This document shows positions 27,801 through 37,024 of a stretch of DNA of 64,000 bases, one piece after another (within the stretch, counting starts at the first letter, position 1; each line of letters opens with the position of its first letter). Source of the DNA: CAZWSX01 sp964636985 (GTDB taxonomy: Bacteria; Planctomycetota; Planctomycetia; Pirellulales; Pirellulaceae); NCBI GenBank assembly GCA_964636985.1, contig CAZWSX010000003.1, forward strand, positions 186,001 through 250,000, given 5' to 3'. Below the pieces are notes generated by a model. The model made no database searches. It was not told where the DNA came from and saw only the letters and a program-made list of their open reading frames with translations. The translations under genes and the position numbers were made by a program.

Positions 27801-28736
27801 TGCCGCGCTGTCGCTCCTCTTCGTATCGAGCATCACGTTCGACGGCTTGATGTCGCGATGAACGATGCCGTGCCGATGGGCGTAGTCCAGCGCCTCGGCG
27901 AGCCGTGCCACCAGTTCGATCGACTCATTCACGCTGGGCCGCTGCTCTTTAAGCCATTCCGAAAGTGTGGTTCCCTGAACCAACTCGGCGACCAAAAAGA
28001 TCGCGTCGTCTTCGCGGCCGACGTCGTGGACCGAGACGATTCCATCATGCGAGAGTTTCGCCGTGGCGCAGGCTTCGCGGACGAATCTCCGTTCTCCTTC
28101 CGGCGTCGTCCAGGCGGCACCGCGTGGAAGTTTGATTGCGACCTCGCGCCGCAGATGCGGGTCCCAGGCTTTCCAAACGACGCCGAAGGCCCCTTGGCCG
28201 ATTTGTTCGATCAGCTCGTATCGCCCCAGCTTGCGCCGCTTGGTGGCCGAACTTTCGGTCGACTCGCCGCGCAGCTCGCGGTCAACTTGGGCCAGCGTCT
28301 GGTCGATTTCGATCGAGGGATGCGCGAAGAAGCGAGCCCTGTATTCTTCCTTCCGCGGCGAATCGCCGTAGCGACGGCGGACGCGGTATTCCTCGCCGAT
28401 CAGTTCCAGCCCAAGGCGTTCGACCGCTCCAAGTTCAGGCAAGCACTCGACGTACGATTCCAAAAGCGGCCGCATCGGCAGGCGGTCGAAGACCGAGGGC
28501 CGCCGCGGCGAGAGAATTGAAAGGGGACTAGTAGTCCCGGCAATCGTTTGCTTCCAGCGGTAGTCGAGGTCGATCTTGACGAACTCACGGACCACGGTCG
28601 AATGATCGAGCGATTCGCTCTTCGCCTGGTCGAGATGGTCCTCCCACAGCGGCGGGCCCGATTGCCAGGCGCTTTCGAAGCGGGCAAACGCCGCTTCCAT
28701 TTTTTGCCAGAGTTGCGAATCGACCACGGCACTCAT
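24831..28736 (-). CDS. Ser/Thr protein kinase with transmembrane helix and WD40 propeller
   Basis: 1301 residues. After a ~170-residue N-terminal region, the kinase domain (about 172-480) shows GQGAFGVVWKA, VAIK, catalytic D295 in HRDIKPSNVML, DFGLAKR and GTPAYMSPEQF. A transmembrane helix (WAAVVVPLLLLLGCGGGILAA) precedes two sets of WD40 repeats marked by LAVSPDGQ, TFSPDGQ and RFSPDGRHFLVAD, probably outside the cytoplasm. A Glu/Asp-rich linker (about 760-840) splits the propeller. The start codon overlaps the ECF sigma factor stop by 4 nt (ATGA), so the two are translationally coupled. This is the common planctomycete sigma-kinase arrangement. Confidence 0.94.
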   Translation of the reverse strand: MSAVVDSQLWQKMEAAFARFESAWQSGPPLWEDHLDQAKSESLDHSTVVREFVKIDLDYRWKQTIAGTTSPLSILSPRRPSVFDRLPMRPLLESYVECLPELGAVERLGLELIGEEYRVRRRYGDSPRKEEYRARFFAHPSIEIDQTLAQVDRELRGESTESSATKRRKLGRYELIEQIGQGAFGVVWKAWDPHLRREVAIKLPRGAAWTTPEGERRFVREACATAKLSHDGIVSVHDVGREDDAIFLVAELVQGTTLSEWLKEQRPSVNESIELVARLAEALDYAHRHGIVHRDIKPSNVMLDTKRSDSAAVDPGLNSPSQLMPPPTAEDSRGPSVRPVSLPFRPRIMDFGLAKRTAGDTTMTRDGHLLGTPAYMSPEQFRDPHKVDGRSDVYSLGVILYELLTGSVPFQGETHTVLAQVQTKPPPAIRKIAGNLPGGAEAIVMKCLAKSPDDRYWTAGELADDLRRLLNSQQTRAEGQTSLGEYFRRMLQLPWAAVVVPLLLLLGCGGGILAAKYFQTPEASVVQAVSEAANSEPPAPNTFAALDPNNIAETNRFDGMPNDLVAVIGQSSQRHWGQAYQVVYIPRSNLVATSSEGGFVHLWRYDEKSHRMDDVDSFWASPGRIRGLATLRDGNWLATGGDDGVVRLWDLDRERRLAFDVLRDAVQDREEAPASIIAIAAAPGVDRLAVATERGATVWDLSEVPAKRIAHVPGEGMVGISFGQSPEEFVIVQGDAASLWKLDSSIATNSARENQWFVHARRVRQEESEEPSDGDSNEAEENNEEKDEEDQSQPGGDHEPEMNDEETHPPDEDSNDQPAPEELPLFGATLVARWENHGDAWRALAVEPTLGLLAVGGNDQGPIVWSLKNPPETPPVHRLNASGISSLGFFPGRSDLVVAGSGGSLEAWNLDGREPRRSHPPKTIHAGQIHGLALDPTGQVVFTVGEDHTVRASNSATGQTLTKIEGHVGPINRVLFLGGNSEQIASWSTAERILRLWKVADGNIAAAISCNSTVDPLRVATAPDGSFFALAEEDAGKTSVILRNRDGNRRYTFPKSFMELLELAVSPDGQRVVAVTAAGEIVDGHIEQKEAVTRRNADEQSNCRAAAISPLADAVALVQHDGGMRLQSWRSGHELERDLFSGDEGDVTMATFSPDGQWIAAAIDNSQLRLWRVEDGTSWKEPYDDSEGIAAMAFSPDSATLVLVLRDGSVRWIDTSRVGSAGSKRGREGPDPVVRFSPDGRHFLVADGYGRLTLWNSSNDRVVRQWEFGGAILDAAFSPDGRHIVTGNANGTAYVLKPSGW

Positions 28737-29305
28737 GGGAGACTCGCATCCTGCCAGCGCGTTCGAAGGAACTCAAACAACCGCCTGACCGTCCGTTCGC
28801 TGCGCTGCGTTTCGGCGGCGATCTCCTCGAGCCGGTAACCCTGCAGCCGAAGTTGCAGCATCTTTTGTTGGACCGGGTCGAGTTCGCGCATCACTGTTTC
28901 CAACAGATCGGTCAGGACCAGCGCTTCGTCGGGCGTCGGCTCCGGCGTGTGTGTCAGCAGCGCCGCGCCGTTTGTTTCGGGCTGCGGCTCCTCGCGCCTC
29001 AGGCTCCGTTTAGCGGCGTGATGAAATTCCGCCTGCTTGCGGACTTTGCTCACCGTGATCGTCGCCAGCAGCCGCCACAGGTCGCCGCCGCGCTCGATGA
29101 CGTATTTCCCTTCACGGGCTCCCAAAAAGAAACTGCGATAGGCCGACTGGACGACGTCCTCGGCGTCCACCCGACGGCCCAGCTTTTCCGATAGCATCGT
29201 CCGCGCCATGGAAATCAGGCGTTCGACGTAACGATCGAACAAGGCCGCGGCGGCCTGTTCGTCGCCACGAGCCCATTGACCGGCGAGGTCGACGCTTTCT
29301 GCCAC
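28733..29305 (-). CDS. ECF RNA polymerase sigma factor
   Basis: 190 residues from GTG 29305, which follows AAGGA by ~10 nt. Longer in-frame starts would run into the divergent DUF1501 gene and add an atypical 78-residue leader. Region 2 is LFDRYVERLISMARTMLSEKLGRRVDAEDVVQSAYRSFF, cut here by the -10 recognition helix; region 4 is LDPVQQKMLQLRLQGYRLEEIAAE followed by RSERTVRRLFEFLRTRW. In planctomycetes such factors are typically encoded next to a Ser/Thr kinase with a C-terminal sensor domain, thought to control them. That fits the overlapping downstream kinase. No anti-sigma factor is present. Confidence 0.92.
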   Translation of the reverse strand: MAESVDLAGQWARGDEQAAAALFDRYVERLISMARTMLSEKLGRRVDAEDVVQSAYRSFFLGAREGKYVIERGGDLWRLLATITVSKVRKQAEFHHAAKRSLRREEPQPETNGAALLTHTPEPTPDEALVLTDLLETVMRELDPVQQKMLQLRLQGYRLEEIAAETQRSERTVRRLFEFLRTRWQDASLP

Positions 29306-29550
29306 GCGCGGAGGTTCCTTTTTAGACAAAGCCGCAAACAGCCCGCTAACCGGACACGAATTCTCGAATTCCCCATTTTCTATCGTATCGGGCTCGCCAA
29401 GAGTTGCCACTTGTGGAGTGCCGTTCCGAAACGGCTGGTGAAAGAGCCATGCGAAATACCGCAGGTTCGAATAAACTGAGACGTATCCCAGCCACACCGT
29501 TTTCCGCGTTCTGGCGAACGCGGCTCCCTTTGTTCGCAAGCAATCCCCCT

Positions 29551-31011
29551 ATGTCGCAGTTCGCACCCGCTTCCCGCCGGCAGTGGCTGACCAGTTCGGC
29601 CGGTGGACTTGCTGGCATCGCGCTGGCCCACATGCTCCATCGGGACCCGCTGCTCGCAGGCGATGGCGTCACGCTCCATCACCCGCCGAAAGCCAAGCGG
29701 GTCGTCCAGCTGTTCATGGCAGGAGCGGCCAGCCACATCGATTTGTTCGACTTCAAAGAAGAACTGGTCAAGCGCGACGGGCAACCTTCCGATTTCGGCG
29801 AGCCGGTCGAGGCCTTCCAAAACGGGCTCGGGCCGTGGCTCAAACCGCAGTGGGCGTTCAAACCGTATGGAAAATGCGGCAAGATGCTCTCGGACATCGT
29901 CGCGCCGCTGGGAGACGTTGTCGACGAAATGGCCTTCGTTCACAACCTGGTCGGCAAGACAGGCGTCCACAGCCAGGCAACGATGCTGCAAGCCACCGGC
30001 TTTCAATCGCCGGGCTTTCCCGGGATGGGCTGCTGGATCAGCTACGGCCTGGGGAGCATGAACGAGAATCTCCCAACGTTTGTCGTGATTCCCGATCATC
30101 GTGGGTTCGCGTCGAACGGCCCCAAGAATTGGGACTCGGCGTTTTTGCCCAGCCATCACGCCGGGACGATGATCCAGCCGGGTGCCAATCCGCCGATCGT
30201 CGATCTGTATCCGGACTCGCGCGGCGATTTCGTCACGCCAGAAGCGGACAAAAAGCGGTTGACTCTCGCGGAACGGCTGAATCGCAAGCACGCCAAAACG
30301 CGGGCCGACGACCCGCGGCTGGAAGGGCGCATTCGCAGCTACGAGTTGGCAGCCAAGCTCCAACTGGCCGCGCCCGAAGCGCTCGACTTCTCGACCGAGC
30401 CGCAGCACATCCTCGATTTGTATGGCATCCAGTCCGAAGGCAAGGAGTGGCCCATCGAGATCAATGTTCCCGAAGAAATCAATCACTTCGGCCGCCGCTG
30501 TCTGGCCGCGCGGCGATTGCTGGAGCGGGGGGTCCGCTTCGTGCAGATCTGGAGCGGCAACGACAACGGCTTCCCTCGCCGCAATTGGGATTCACACGAA
30601 GATTTGAAACGCGACCACGGGCCGCTGGCTTCAGGCATGGCCCGGGGGGCGGCGGCGCTGATTGCCGATCTCAAACAACGCGGGATGCTCGACGACACCA
30701 TCGTCCACTGGACGACCGAATTCGGTCGCATGCCCAGCTCCCAAGGTGGCACGGGACGCGATCACAATCCGTATTGCTTCACCAATTGGCTGGCGGGCGG
30801 CGGAATTCGCGGCGGCATCGTCGCCGGAGAAAGCGACCAGTGGGGTTACAAGCCGCTCGACCGAACTCATGCGACGCAGGTGTACGACATCCACGCCACG
30901 ATGCTGCACCAGCTGGGGATCGACCACACACGGCTAACGGTGCGTCACAACGGAATCGATCGCCGTTTGACCGACGTGCATGGGCATGTGATCGAGAAGC
31001 TGATCGGTTAG
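29551..31011 (+). CDS. DUF1501 secreted protein (lone copy)
   Basis: 486 residues. ATG 29551 is chosen because SRRQWLTSSAGGLAGIAL, a twin-arginine-like signal, follows at once; earlier in-frame codons add an unrelated leader. The body matches DUF1501, a sulfatase-like alkaline phosphatase superfamily fold: VVQLFMAGAASHIDLFD, GCWISYGLGS, RRCLAARRLLERGVRFVQIW, WTTEFGRMPSSQ and DIHATMLHQLGIDH. Unlike the two other copies in this window it has no PSD1 partner gene. It is divergent from the ECF/kinase operon. Function is unknown; the family is thought to act in periplasmic polymer use. Confidence 0.88.
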   Translation: MSQFAPASRRQWLTSSAGGLAGIALAHMLHRDPLLAGDGVTLHHPPKAKRVVQLFMAGAASHIDLFDFKEELVKRDGQPSDFGEPVEAFQNGLGPWLKPQWAFKPYGKCGKMLSDIVAPLGDVVDEMAFVHNLVGKTGVHSQATMLQATGFQSPGFPGMGCWISYGLGSMNENLPTFVVIPDHRGFASNGPKNWDSAFLPSHHAGTMIQPGANPPIVDLYPDSRGDFVTPEADKKRLTLAERLNRKHAKTRADDPRLEGRIRSYELAAKLQLAAPEALDFSTEPQHILDLYGIQSEGKEWPIEINVPEEINHFGRRCLAARRLLERGVRFVQIWSGNDNGFPRRNWDSHEDLKRDHGPLASGMARGAAALIADLKQRGMLDDTIVHWTTEFGRMPSSQGGTGRDHNPYCFTNWLAGGGIRGGIVAGESDQWGYKPLDRTHATQVYDIHATMLHQLGIDHTRLTVRHNGIDRRLTDVHGHVIEKLIG

Positions 31012-31040
31012 AGCGTCCCCAAACTCACGCCCACCTCTTT

Positions 31041-31511
31041 TCACCTTGGCGGCAGGGTCTGAATGTTGCAGCGAGGCAGCTTTTCACGGAGCCGCTCGAT
31101 TCCTTCGTCGGTGACTTTAGTTCCGCCGATCCAAAGCCGCTGCAGATCTTTCAGAGTTGCAATCGTCTCAATAGACCCATCAGACACGCTCGTGCCGGTG
31201 GCGACACCCAATTCCGACACATTGCGCACATAATGGCCGTCGCCGAACGTCGCCATCGATTTGGGCAGCCACTTGAGATAAGACGGCAACGGGTCCATCC
31301 GAGTCGAACTCTCCAGCCGCTCGATCTCTTTGCTAACGCGGCGCTGGCGCTCGGCCCGTTCCACCCAAACCCCGAGAAATGCGAGAACAATACCGCAGAA
31401 GGCGGTAGCCACCAGCAGCGTGCGTAAGCTGAACCGCGGGATTAGCCACCGCAGCCAGGATTTCGACTTCCCCGCGGAGGAAGTTGCTTCGCCGGGCTCG
31501 CTCGGTTCCAT
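31041..31511 (-). CDS. Short membrane-anchored LRR-like protein, shrunken paralogue
   Basis: 156 residues. The N-terminus (SWLRWLIPRFSLRTLLVA, one transmembrane helix, then VERAERQRR) matches residues 1-100 of the 904-residue neighbour, including YLKxLPxSxxxxGxGHYxRNxSxL. Only one or two leucine-rich units remain (LQRLWIGGTKVTDEGIERL), and the ending resembles the end of the neighbour (REKLPRC vs RERLPHC). It therefore looks like a copy that lost nearly all LRRs while keeping both ends in frame. Function is unknown. Confidence 0.8.
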   Translation of the reverse strand: MEPSEPGEATSSAGKSKSWLRWLIPRFSLRTLLVATAFCGIVLAFLGVWVERAERQRRVSKEIERLESSTRMDPLPSYLKWLPKSMATFGDGHYVRNVSELGVATGTSVSDGSIETIATLKDLQRLWIGGTKVTDEGIERLREKLPRCNIQTLPPR

Positions 31512-31583
31512 AATGCCATCCTCATTTGAGACGGGAACTAGGCGTCAGACTCCAGGAATACGGATTGGATGGTCCGTCGTACT

Positions 31584-34298
31584 TCAGTCGTACAGGACCT
31601 CAGTCGTCACAACCCTGCAATGCGGTAGCCGCTCGCGAAGGCGGGCCAGCCCTTTCTTCGTGCACTGCGTGCGAAACAAACGAACTTCGTGGAGCCGGCT
31701 TATGGCAGCAATGGTATTGATGGACTCGTCGGTGATCGGATTGCTATTCAAGGACAGAACCCTCAAGTCTTGAAGACCAGCCAGATGGCGCAGGTCGTCG
31801 TCATCGATGTTGCAATCTTCCAACGTCAGTTCCGCCAGAAACTTGATCTTCGGCAATCGATCCAGGATCTCGGTTGAGACGTCCATCTGCCGGAAGTAGA
31901 GCCTGTCGAGAAACGGGCATTTGCAAAGCTCGTCGACCGTCTTGTGAGTGATCGTGACACCTCGCGTATAGAAAGTCCTGAGCAATCGATAGTCGCCAAT
32001 CTTGGCGCATAGTTCGTCATCGAAATAAGGTCCCACGGCGATGATCCGCGTGGTTGAAGGATGGAGCGTCTTACCCAAGAGATAATCCATCGCGTCGCGA
32101 TCAAGTTGCCATTTCGCACCCTCGTGATACGTATTTACGTGTTCCATCTTCTCAATCGACGCGATCGCCTTAAGCGCCTCGACCGGTGGGCTGTCGCCAA
32201 TGATGTGAACGTGCGTCACCGACGAACGAGGGAGCACCTCGAGCACGGCATCGGTCAACTGCGAAGTCGAAAGCGCCAGGTTGGTAAGCTTCGACGACGC
32301 CAGAAGTCGAGCTAACCCCTTTGGCGTGACCTTGGTTCCGTTGACCTTCAAGACCCAAAGATTGCGAAACTTAAGGAGCCGGTCGATGCTTTCGTCGGTA
32401 ACTTGAGCGTCGGTCAAATCGAGCCATACGAGTTCGTCGTGCGGTAACAACAGGTCCAAGCGGGGGTCGTCGAGCCCACATTGGTAGAGTCGCAGGTATT
32501 GCAGCGTTTTTTCGGCGGCAATCTGGCGGCACATTTCGTCGGTCAGGTCCTGGTGATGAACGGTCAGCTTATCGCCACTGCCAGCAACCGGGAGGCCGAA
32601 GTTGAGTGTCGAATCAGGTAGCGACCACGTGGGAGGACCCGGCGAGTCGGAGTAACCAATCGCGCCGAAGGGTAACGTTCGGTCGGGCGGGCTCATCGCT
32701 TTCAGGGAGGGCCAAATCGTTCGCGGCGAACCGGATTGAAAGAGCTCTTCGGGGTGGGGTGCGTAGAGTGTGTGCAGCTTCGTCAACGGCGTGAGCGTTT
32801 GCACGCCAGCCGTGGTGACCTGCGTCTTATCGACTTGCAAATCAACCAGCAGCACCAGGCTCTTAAGATGCGCGAGGCCGGCGTCGGTTATTTGCATGCG
32901 ATTGAGAATCAGCGTTTCGAGTTTCTTCAAGCCCGCCAGTTGAGCCAGCCCTTGATCCGTGATTTGGGTGCAAGAGAGATCCAGGCTGATCAAGTTGGTC
33001 ATCTTGGCAATGGTCGCAAGCCCTTCGTCGGTGACTTGGGTATCGGCGAGCGAGAGGCTGGTTAGCGCCTTGGAATTTTCAAATAGGGCCAAGTCCTGGT
33101 CGTCGAGACTCGTCTCTGAAAAATCGATCGCACTATAATTCTTGGCACTTTCGCTCAGTCGCGCCCAATGCTCCTTGGTGACTTGTTGGCCCGCTAGGGA
33201 AATGTTGAGGAGCGCGTCGTTGGTGCGGCCAAGTAGAAACTCCAGCACATTCCCGTCGCCAAGGGCGCGCTGCGATTGAAACGGGAATTTACCCTGGTCG
33301 AGTAGCGGCGCGGCGACTTGCATCGCCTGCTCAAGATCGAGAACACGCCCCACCTCGACTCGCTTAAGACTGGGGATTCGCCCAAAAATGCTCAAGGCTT
33401 GGGGAGAGCAGAGCGTACCATCAATCCAAAGTTCTTCCAGTTTCGGAAGCTGGGCCAGGGCTTCAATGCCGGAATCGTCGACGTTGGTGTTATTCAATCG
33501 CAGTACTTTGAGATTCGGCAAAACTGCAAGCGACTTGACTCCCTCCGACGTGACACGCGCGCCCCACAAATCCAACGTCACGAGCTTTGACAATGTGGCG
33601 AATTGACTGGCGCCCTGGTCGCCGATGAATGTGCGTCCGATGGTAAGAGCTTCTAGATTGTGCAGCTTTGCGATCTCACTGGCACCAACGTCGGTCACGA
33701 CATTCCCGCCCAAGTCCAACTCGCGCAGTCGATGGAACTTGGCGATGTCGCGGCAACCCTCGTCGCTGATGCGGTCTTCCCACAGCTTGAGTACTTCGAG
33801 TCGCCGCAAGCCAGTCCAATGCGAGACCGCCTCGTCGTCGATAGTGGCATATTGTGCTTCGAGCTCACGAAGCCCGGTGAGCGCGCCAATCAGCTTGACC
33901 GCCTGCAAAGTAGGCTCGCGGTCATCAAGGTGCAGTTTCGTGAGACAGGGCAAACCGGCGGCCAAACGCAGCACTTCTTCGGTATGCTCGCGGCGAACAT
34001 CCAACTTCGACATATTGCGAAGATAGTGCCCCTCGCCGTAGTTCTGGATCGATTGCGGAAGTCGCTTTAAATAAGCCGGCAACTCGTCCAACCGAGGGTA
34101 ACAGCCAAGCTCTTCAATCTGCTTGAAGATGCGGCGCTGACGCTCGGAACGCTCGACCCAAACCGCCAGCACAATCGCGAATACTGAAATCAGTATGAGC
34201 AGCGTGCGCAAGCTGAAGCGCGGGATCAGCCATCGCAGCCAAGATTTCTTTTTGCCACTAGAGGAAGCAGATGCCCCGCCAGGCGCGCTCGGTTCCAT
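31584..34298 (-). CDS. Membrane-anchored leucine-rich-repeat protein
   Basis: 904 residues. A short Ser/Lys-rich N-terminus leads to WLRWLIPRFSLRTLLIL and one transmembrane helix, an anchor typical of planctomycetes. About 100-900 is a long series of ~24-residue cysteine-containing-type LRRs with the consensus LxxLxLxxTxVTDEGLxxLxx, for example LTSLSLADTQVTDEGLATIAK and LISLDLSCTQITDQGLAQL. The array is interrupted by a less regular segment near 500-590. Such surfaces bind proteins; no enzyme domain is present. It is 72 nt upstream of its shortened paralogue on the same strand, so the two may be co-transcribed. Confidence 0.9.
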   Translation of the reverse strand: MEPSAPGGASASSSGKKKSWLRWLIPRFSLRTLLILISVFAIVLAVWVERSERQRRIFKQIEELGCYPRLDELPAYLKRLPQSIQNYGEGHYLRNMSKLDVRREHTEEVLRLAAGLPCLTKLHLDDREPTLQAVKLIGALTGLRELEAQYATIDDEAVSHWTGLRRLEVLKLWEDRISDEGCRDIAKFHRLRELDLGGNVVTDVGASEIAKLHNLEALTIGRTFIGDQGASQFATLSKLVTLDLWGARVTSEGVKSLAVLPNLKVLRLNNTNVDDSGIEALAQLPKLEELWIDGTLCSPQALSIFGRIPSLKRVEVGRVLDLEQAMQVAAPLLDQGKFPFQSQRALGDGNVLEFLLGRTNDALLNISLAGQQVTKEHWARLSESAKNYSAIDFSETSLDDQDLALFENSKALTSLSLADTQVTDEGLATIAKMTNLISLDLSCTQITDQGLAQLAGLKKLETLILNRMQITDAGLAHLKSLVLLVDLQVDKTQVTTAGVQTLTPLTKLHTLYAPHPEELFQSGSPRTIWPSLKAMSPPDRTLPFGAIGYSDSPGPPTWSLPDSTLNFGLPVAGSGDKLTVHHQDLTDEMCRQIAAEKTLQYLRLYQCGLDDPRLDLLLPHDELVWLDLTDAQVTDESIDRLLKFRNLWVLKVNGTKVTPKGLARLLASSKLTNLALSTSQLTDAVLEVLPRSSVTHVHIIGDSPPVEALKAIASIEKMEHVNTYHEGAKWQLDRDAMDYLLGKTLHPSTTRIIAVGPYFDDELCAKIGDYRLLRTFYTRGVTITHKTVDELCKCPFLDRLYFRQMDVSTEILDRLPKIKFLAELTLEDCNIDDDDLRHLAGLQDLRVLSLNSNPITDESINTIAAISRLHEVRLFRTQCTKKGLARLRERLPHCRVVTTEVLYD

Positions 34299-34396
34299 AG
34301 TGCCACCCCATTAGAAACGCGGCCGAAGATGGCCGTATTGTAAGGGGCGACGTGGGCAATTGCACGCCAGGGGCTCAATTGCAGCGAAGAGCGTTC

Positions 34397-36886
34397 TTAC
34401 TCGCGCGACAAATCCAGCGAGTCCTTATTGCCATTCGCTTCAATAGCGTCCAGCACGTTCGCCAGGATAGCTATGCTTTCGGGAATGTCGTCGGCGCTGG
34501 CGTTGTAGCGCTCATATTGATCGAGAATCTGCTGCTTGGTGAGCAGCGTTCCGTGAACGACGATCGTCTTGGCAAAGGCATCCGCGGCCGCTTGGCGCGC
34601 TGCAAGGTCGACGCCGTTCAGGCTGGCCTGGTCGACTAGCGCCGTTTGAGCTTGGGGCGTGCCTAGCCTGCCCAAACACGTTGCCGCCGGAATCGCCAGT
34701 TCCGGAACGCGAAGGGCTCCGATCAACTGGCTTTCGAGACAATTCAAATCGAAGTGGTCGCCGTCGTGGTACTGGTCGGCCAGCTTGGCCGCCCAACGCA
34801 CGGCCCACGCTGCATCGTCCAACACGCGTTCGAGCGGATAGAGCTTCCCGCCGTTGCGGTCTTGCAGTTCGCGGGTCACCCAGTCGGCCCCGTCGCGGCT
34901 GACGGGCGTCGAGACCAATGCGGCCAGCGGCACTTCCACGGCAGCCAACTCAGCAAAGCGATGGGGCTGCTCGAGCGGAACCAAGATCGGCACAATGTCC
35001 AGCTTCAGTTCAAGACCTTCGCGCACCTCCGACGTGTTTCTGATAAATCCCGCCTGGCCCCCATAGTTGTACGGCGGAGGCGGCGCGGCATCGCGGCGAG
35101 GTTCCAGCGCCGAACGTCTGGCAAGCGGCTGTTCGGTCGCGAACGGTTGTGGACGTTTCATCACGCCGACAGGAATATCAAAGGTTCGGCGGTCGCGCCG
35201 CAGCCACTGCACCGTTTCGAGCACGTTCCAGCGATCGACCGTGTCGCTCACCAAAATCATCTGGTAGTCGGGCTTGGCCACCGCCATTTCGAACAGCCGT
35301 TTGCCGCTGGTGGCAAAGTCGGCGGCGTAGCCCATCTCGCTCCACAGAGCAGCCAATCGCGAGGCCTCATCGCGGTTGCCGTGGCCGATGAGGACACGCG
35401 GTTGCCCCGAGGTCGCGACGAAATGTTCCAAGTTGGCGATGACGTTGCTGTCGCCTGGGTAGACGTCCAAATAGTTGAGTCTCAGAGCGGCATCGGTAGC
35501 GGCTCGGCGAACGCGGCGATCGACGAAGCGCATCGCTTCGGCCAGCGGCGCGGGCTGGGGCTGCTGTCTTGTCAGGAGTTCCGGACGACCACTTGCCCCA
35601 AGAATGCGGCAGCAAGCCAGGATCGCGGGAACGTTGGCGCTCTTGAGGGCGTCGGCCAGCACGCCATCGACGGCGTCGATTCCCATTTCGTTGGCCAACT
35701 TCACGGCTGTTGAACTCGCCGGGGCGAGCGTACCTCGATCGCCAGCGATACTTTGTTCGTAAGCCAGGTGGGCTAACAGGCGTCGCCGTTGATAGAAAGC
35801 GTCGTTCGGCTTAACGCGAGCCAGGGCGTCGGCCAGGCGGGCGGCCAATTCGCGGCGATCTTGTTCGAGCGAGACTTCGTGCACCGAAAGTTCTCGCTTC
35901 GCATCGTTCCAGCGCCAGATGCGGCGAGTCTCTTGATAGTCGTATTTGGCCGCGGCCTTGTCGTTGAGCGCTTCGGTCACCTTTTCGTCGAGATACATCA
36001 CGGCCGCTTCGCGCGAGGGGATATCGTTCCCCAGTTTGCGCAGTGCCCAGCGAGCGGTGCGGGCATCGTCCAACTGCGCATCCGCGTCGGTATCCGACAC
36101 CGCCAAAGCCGCCAGGTAAGGGGCGGCCGATTCGGCGCCCAAGCGACCGAGCAACACGGAGGCTTCCGCGCGGAGGCGGGGGTCGTTCGACAGGAGGAGC
36201 GGGATCAGCGGGTCGATGGCGGCCTGACGATAGGTCAAAATCGCGCCGCGGACCGCGGGGAACTCAGCTTTACGCGAGGGATCAGCAAGCGCGGCAGCCA
36301 AAGAAGGCATCGCCGACAAGCCGGCTTCGCGAAGCAGAATGCGGGCCCGACTGGCCTTTGCCCCCGGCTTGCTCAAGTCGGTAATGGCGGCCTGAATTTG
36401 GACCGGGCTGCGGATGTATTCGGCGGCGTTGGCCAGCAGCGTCTTGGCCAGGGTATGCCCTTCGGGGGCCATTTCCGGACTGCTTAGCCAGTTCAAGAAC
36501 AAGCTGCTGCCGAAATCGCGAACCAGCTTTGACGCTTCTTCGCCAACGGGCGGGCTCTCGGACAACGCGGTAATGACTTCTCGGGCATCGTCAGGGTAGC
36601 CCAGACTCAACAAGCTTTGAGCGGCTTCGATCTGTTTCTTGGGAGTCGCGGGTTTCGAATCGAGAATTGCCTGAGCGGCCATCCCGCCAGCTTTAGAGGT
36701 GTCGATCGAGGCCTTTTCAGGGGCCTTTTTCTTGCCACCAGCGGCTGCGGCGGGGGTGGCGTCGGAGTCACCACCGGCACCAAAGGGATCTGCATCTTGC
36801 GCGTGCCCCAGCGCAAGCACCCCGACCATCAGGAGCATGGTAACCGGGATGGTCCATCGTGAAGAGGATAAAGGCATGGTGGGCAT
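34397..36886 (-). CDS. Secreted HEAT-repeat protein
   Basis: 829 residues from ATG 36886. The chosen start places a signal peptide (SSRWTIPVTMLLMVGVLALGHAQD) near the N-terminus. A low-complexity segment (DATPAAAAGGKKKAPEKAS) is followed by helical HEAT-like repeats (LPSLAAALADPSRKAEFPAV, LIPLLLSNDPRLRAEASVLL, LLGRLGAESAAPYLAAL). A middle alpha/beta segment (PRVLIGHGNRDEASRLAALW and YQMILVSDTVDRW) resembles a receiver-like fold without its phosphorylation residues. No enzyme is recognised; a periplasmic scaffold is a guess. It is common in planctomycetes. Confidence 0.75.
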   Translation of the reverse strand: MPTMPLSSSRWTIPVTMLLMVGVLALGHAQDADPFGAGGDSDATPAAAAGGKKKAPEKASIDTSKAGGMAAQAILDSKPATPKKQIEAAQSLLSLGYPDDAREVITALSESPPVGEEASKLVRDFGSSLFLNWLSSPEMAPEGHTLAKTLLANAAEYIRSPVQIQAAITDLSKPGAKASRARILLREAGLSAMPSLAAALADPSRKAEFPAVRGAILTYRQAAIDPLIPLLLSNDPRLRAEASVLLGRLGAESAAPYLAALAVSDTDADAQLDDARTARWALRKLGNDIPSREAAVMYLDEKVTEALNDKAAAKYDYQETRRIWRWNDAKRELSVHEVSLEQDRRELAARLADALARVKPNDAFYQRRRLLAHLAYEQSIAGDRGTLAPASSTAVKLANEMGIDAVDGVLADALKSANVPAILACCRILGASGRPELLTRQQPQPAPLAEAMRFVDRRVRRAATDAALRLNYLDVYPGDSNVIANLEHFVATSGQPRVLIGHGNRDEASRLAALWSEMGYAADFATSGKRLFEMAVAKPDYQMILVSDTVDRWNVLETVQWLRRDRRTFDIPVGVMKRPQPFATEQPLARRSALEPRRDAAPPPPYNYGGQAGFIRNTSEVREGLELKLDIVPILVPLEQPHRFAELAAVEVPLAALVSTPVSRDGADWVTRELQDRNGGKLYPLERVLDDAAWAVRWAAKLADQYHDGDHFDLNCLESQLIGALRVPELAIPAATCLGRLGTPQAQTALVDQASLNGVDLAARQAAADAFAKTIVVHGTLLTKQQILDQYERYNASADDIPESIAILANVLDAIEANGNKDSLDLSRE

Positions 36887-37024
36887 CAATGCAGCCAAAC
36901 CAAGGGGATTCCAATAGGTGCTCCGTTCCAAACGGAATTCACCCCGCTCAAGAGTAATTCAACCTTGGCCGCGATGCCAAAGAAACCTTGCCACTTGCCG
37001 GCAATAGTCGGACATTCCGGCCAA

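Noticed and set aside
29461..29475. T-loop-like GGTTCGAATAAA string
   Set aside because: No acceptor, D or anticodon stems can be drawn around it, so it is not a tRNA.
29306..29539. 78-codon N-terminal extension of the ECF sigma factor
   Set aside because: It would overlap the divergent DUF1501 gene region and has no sigma-factor content; the GTG at 29305 fits the family.
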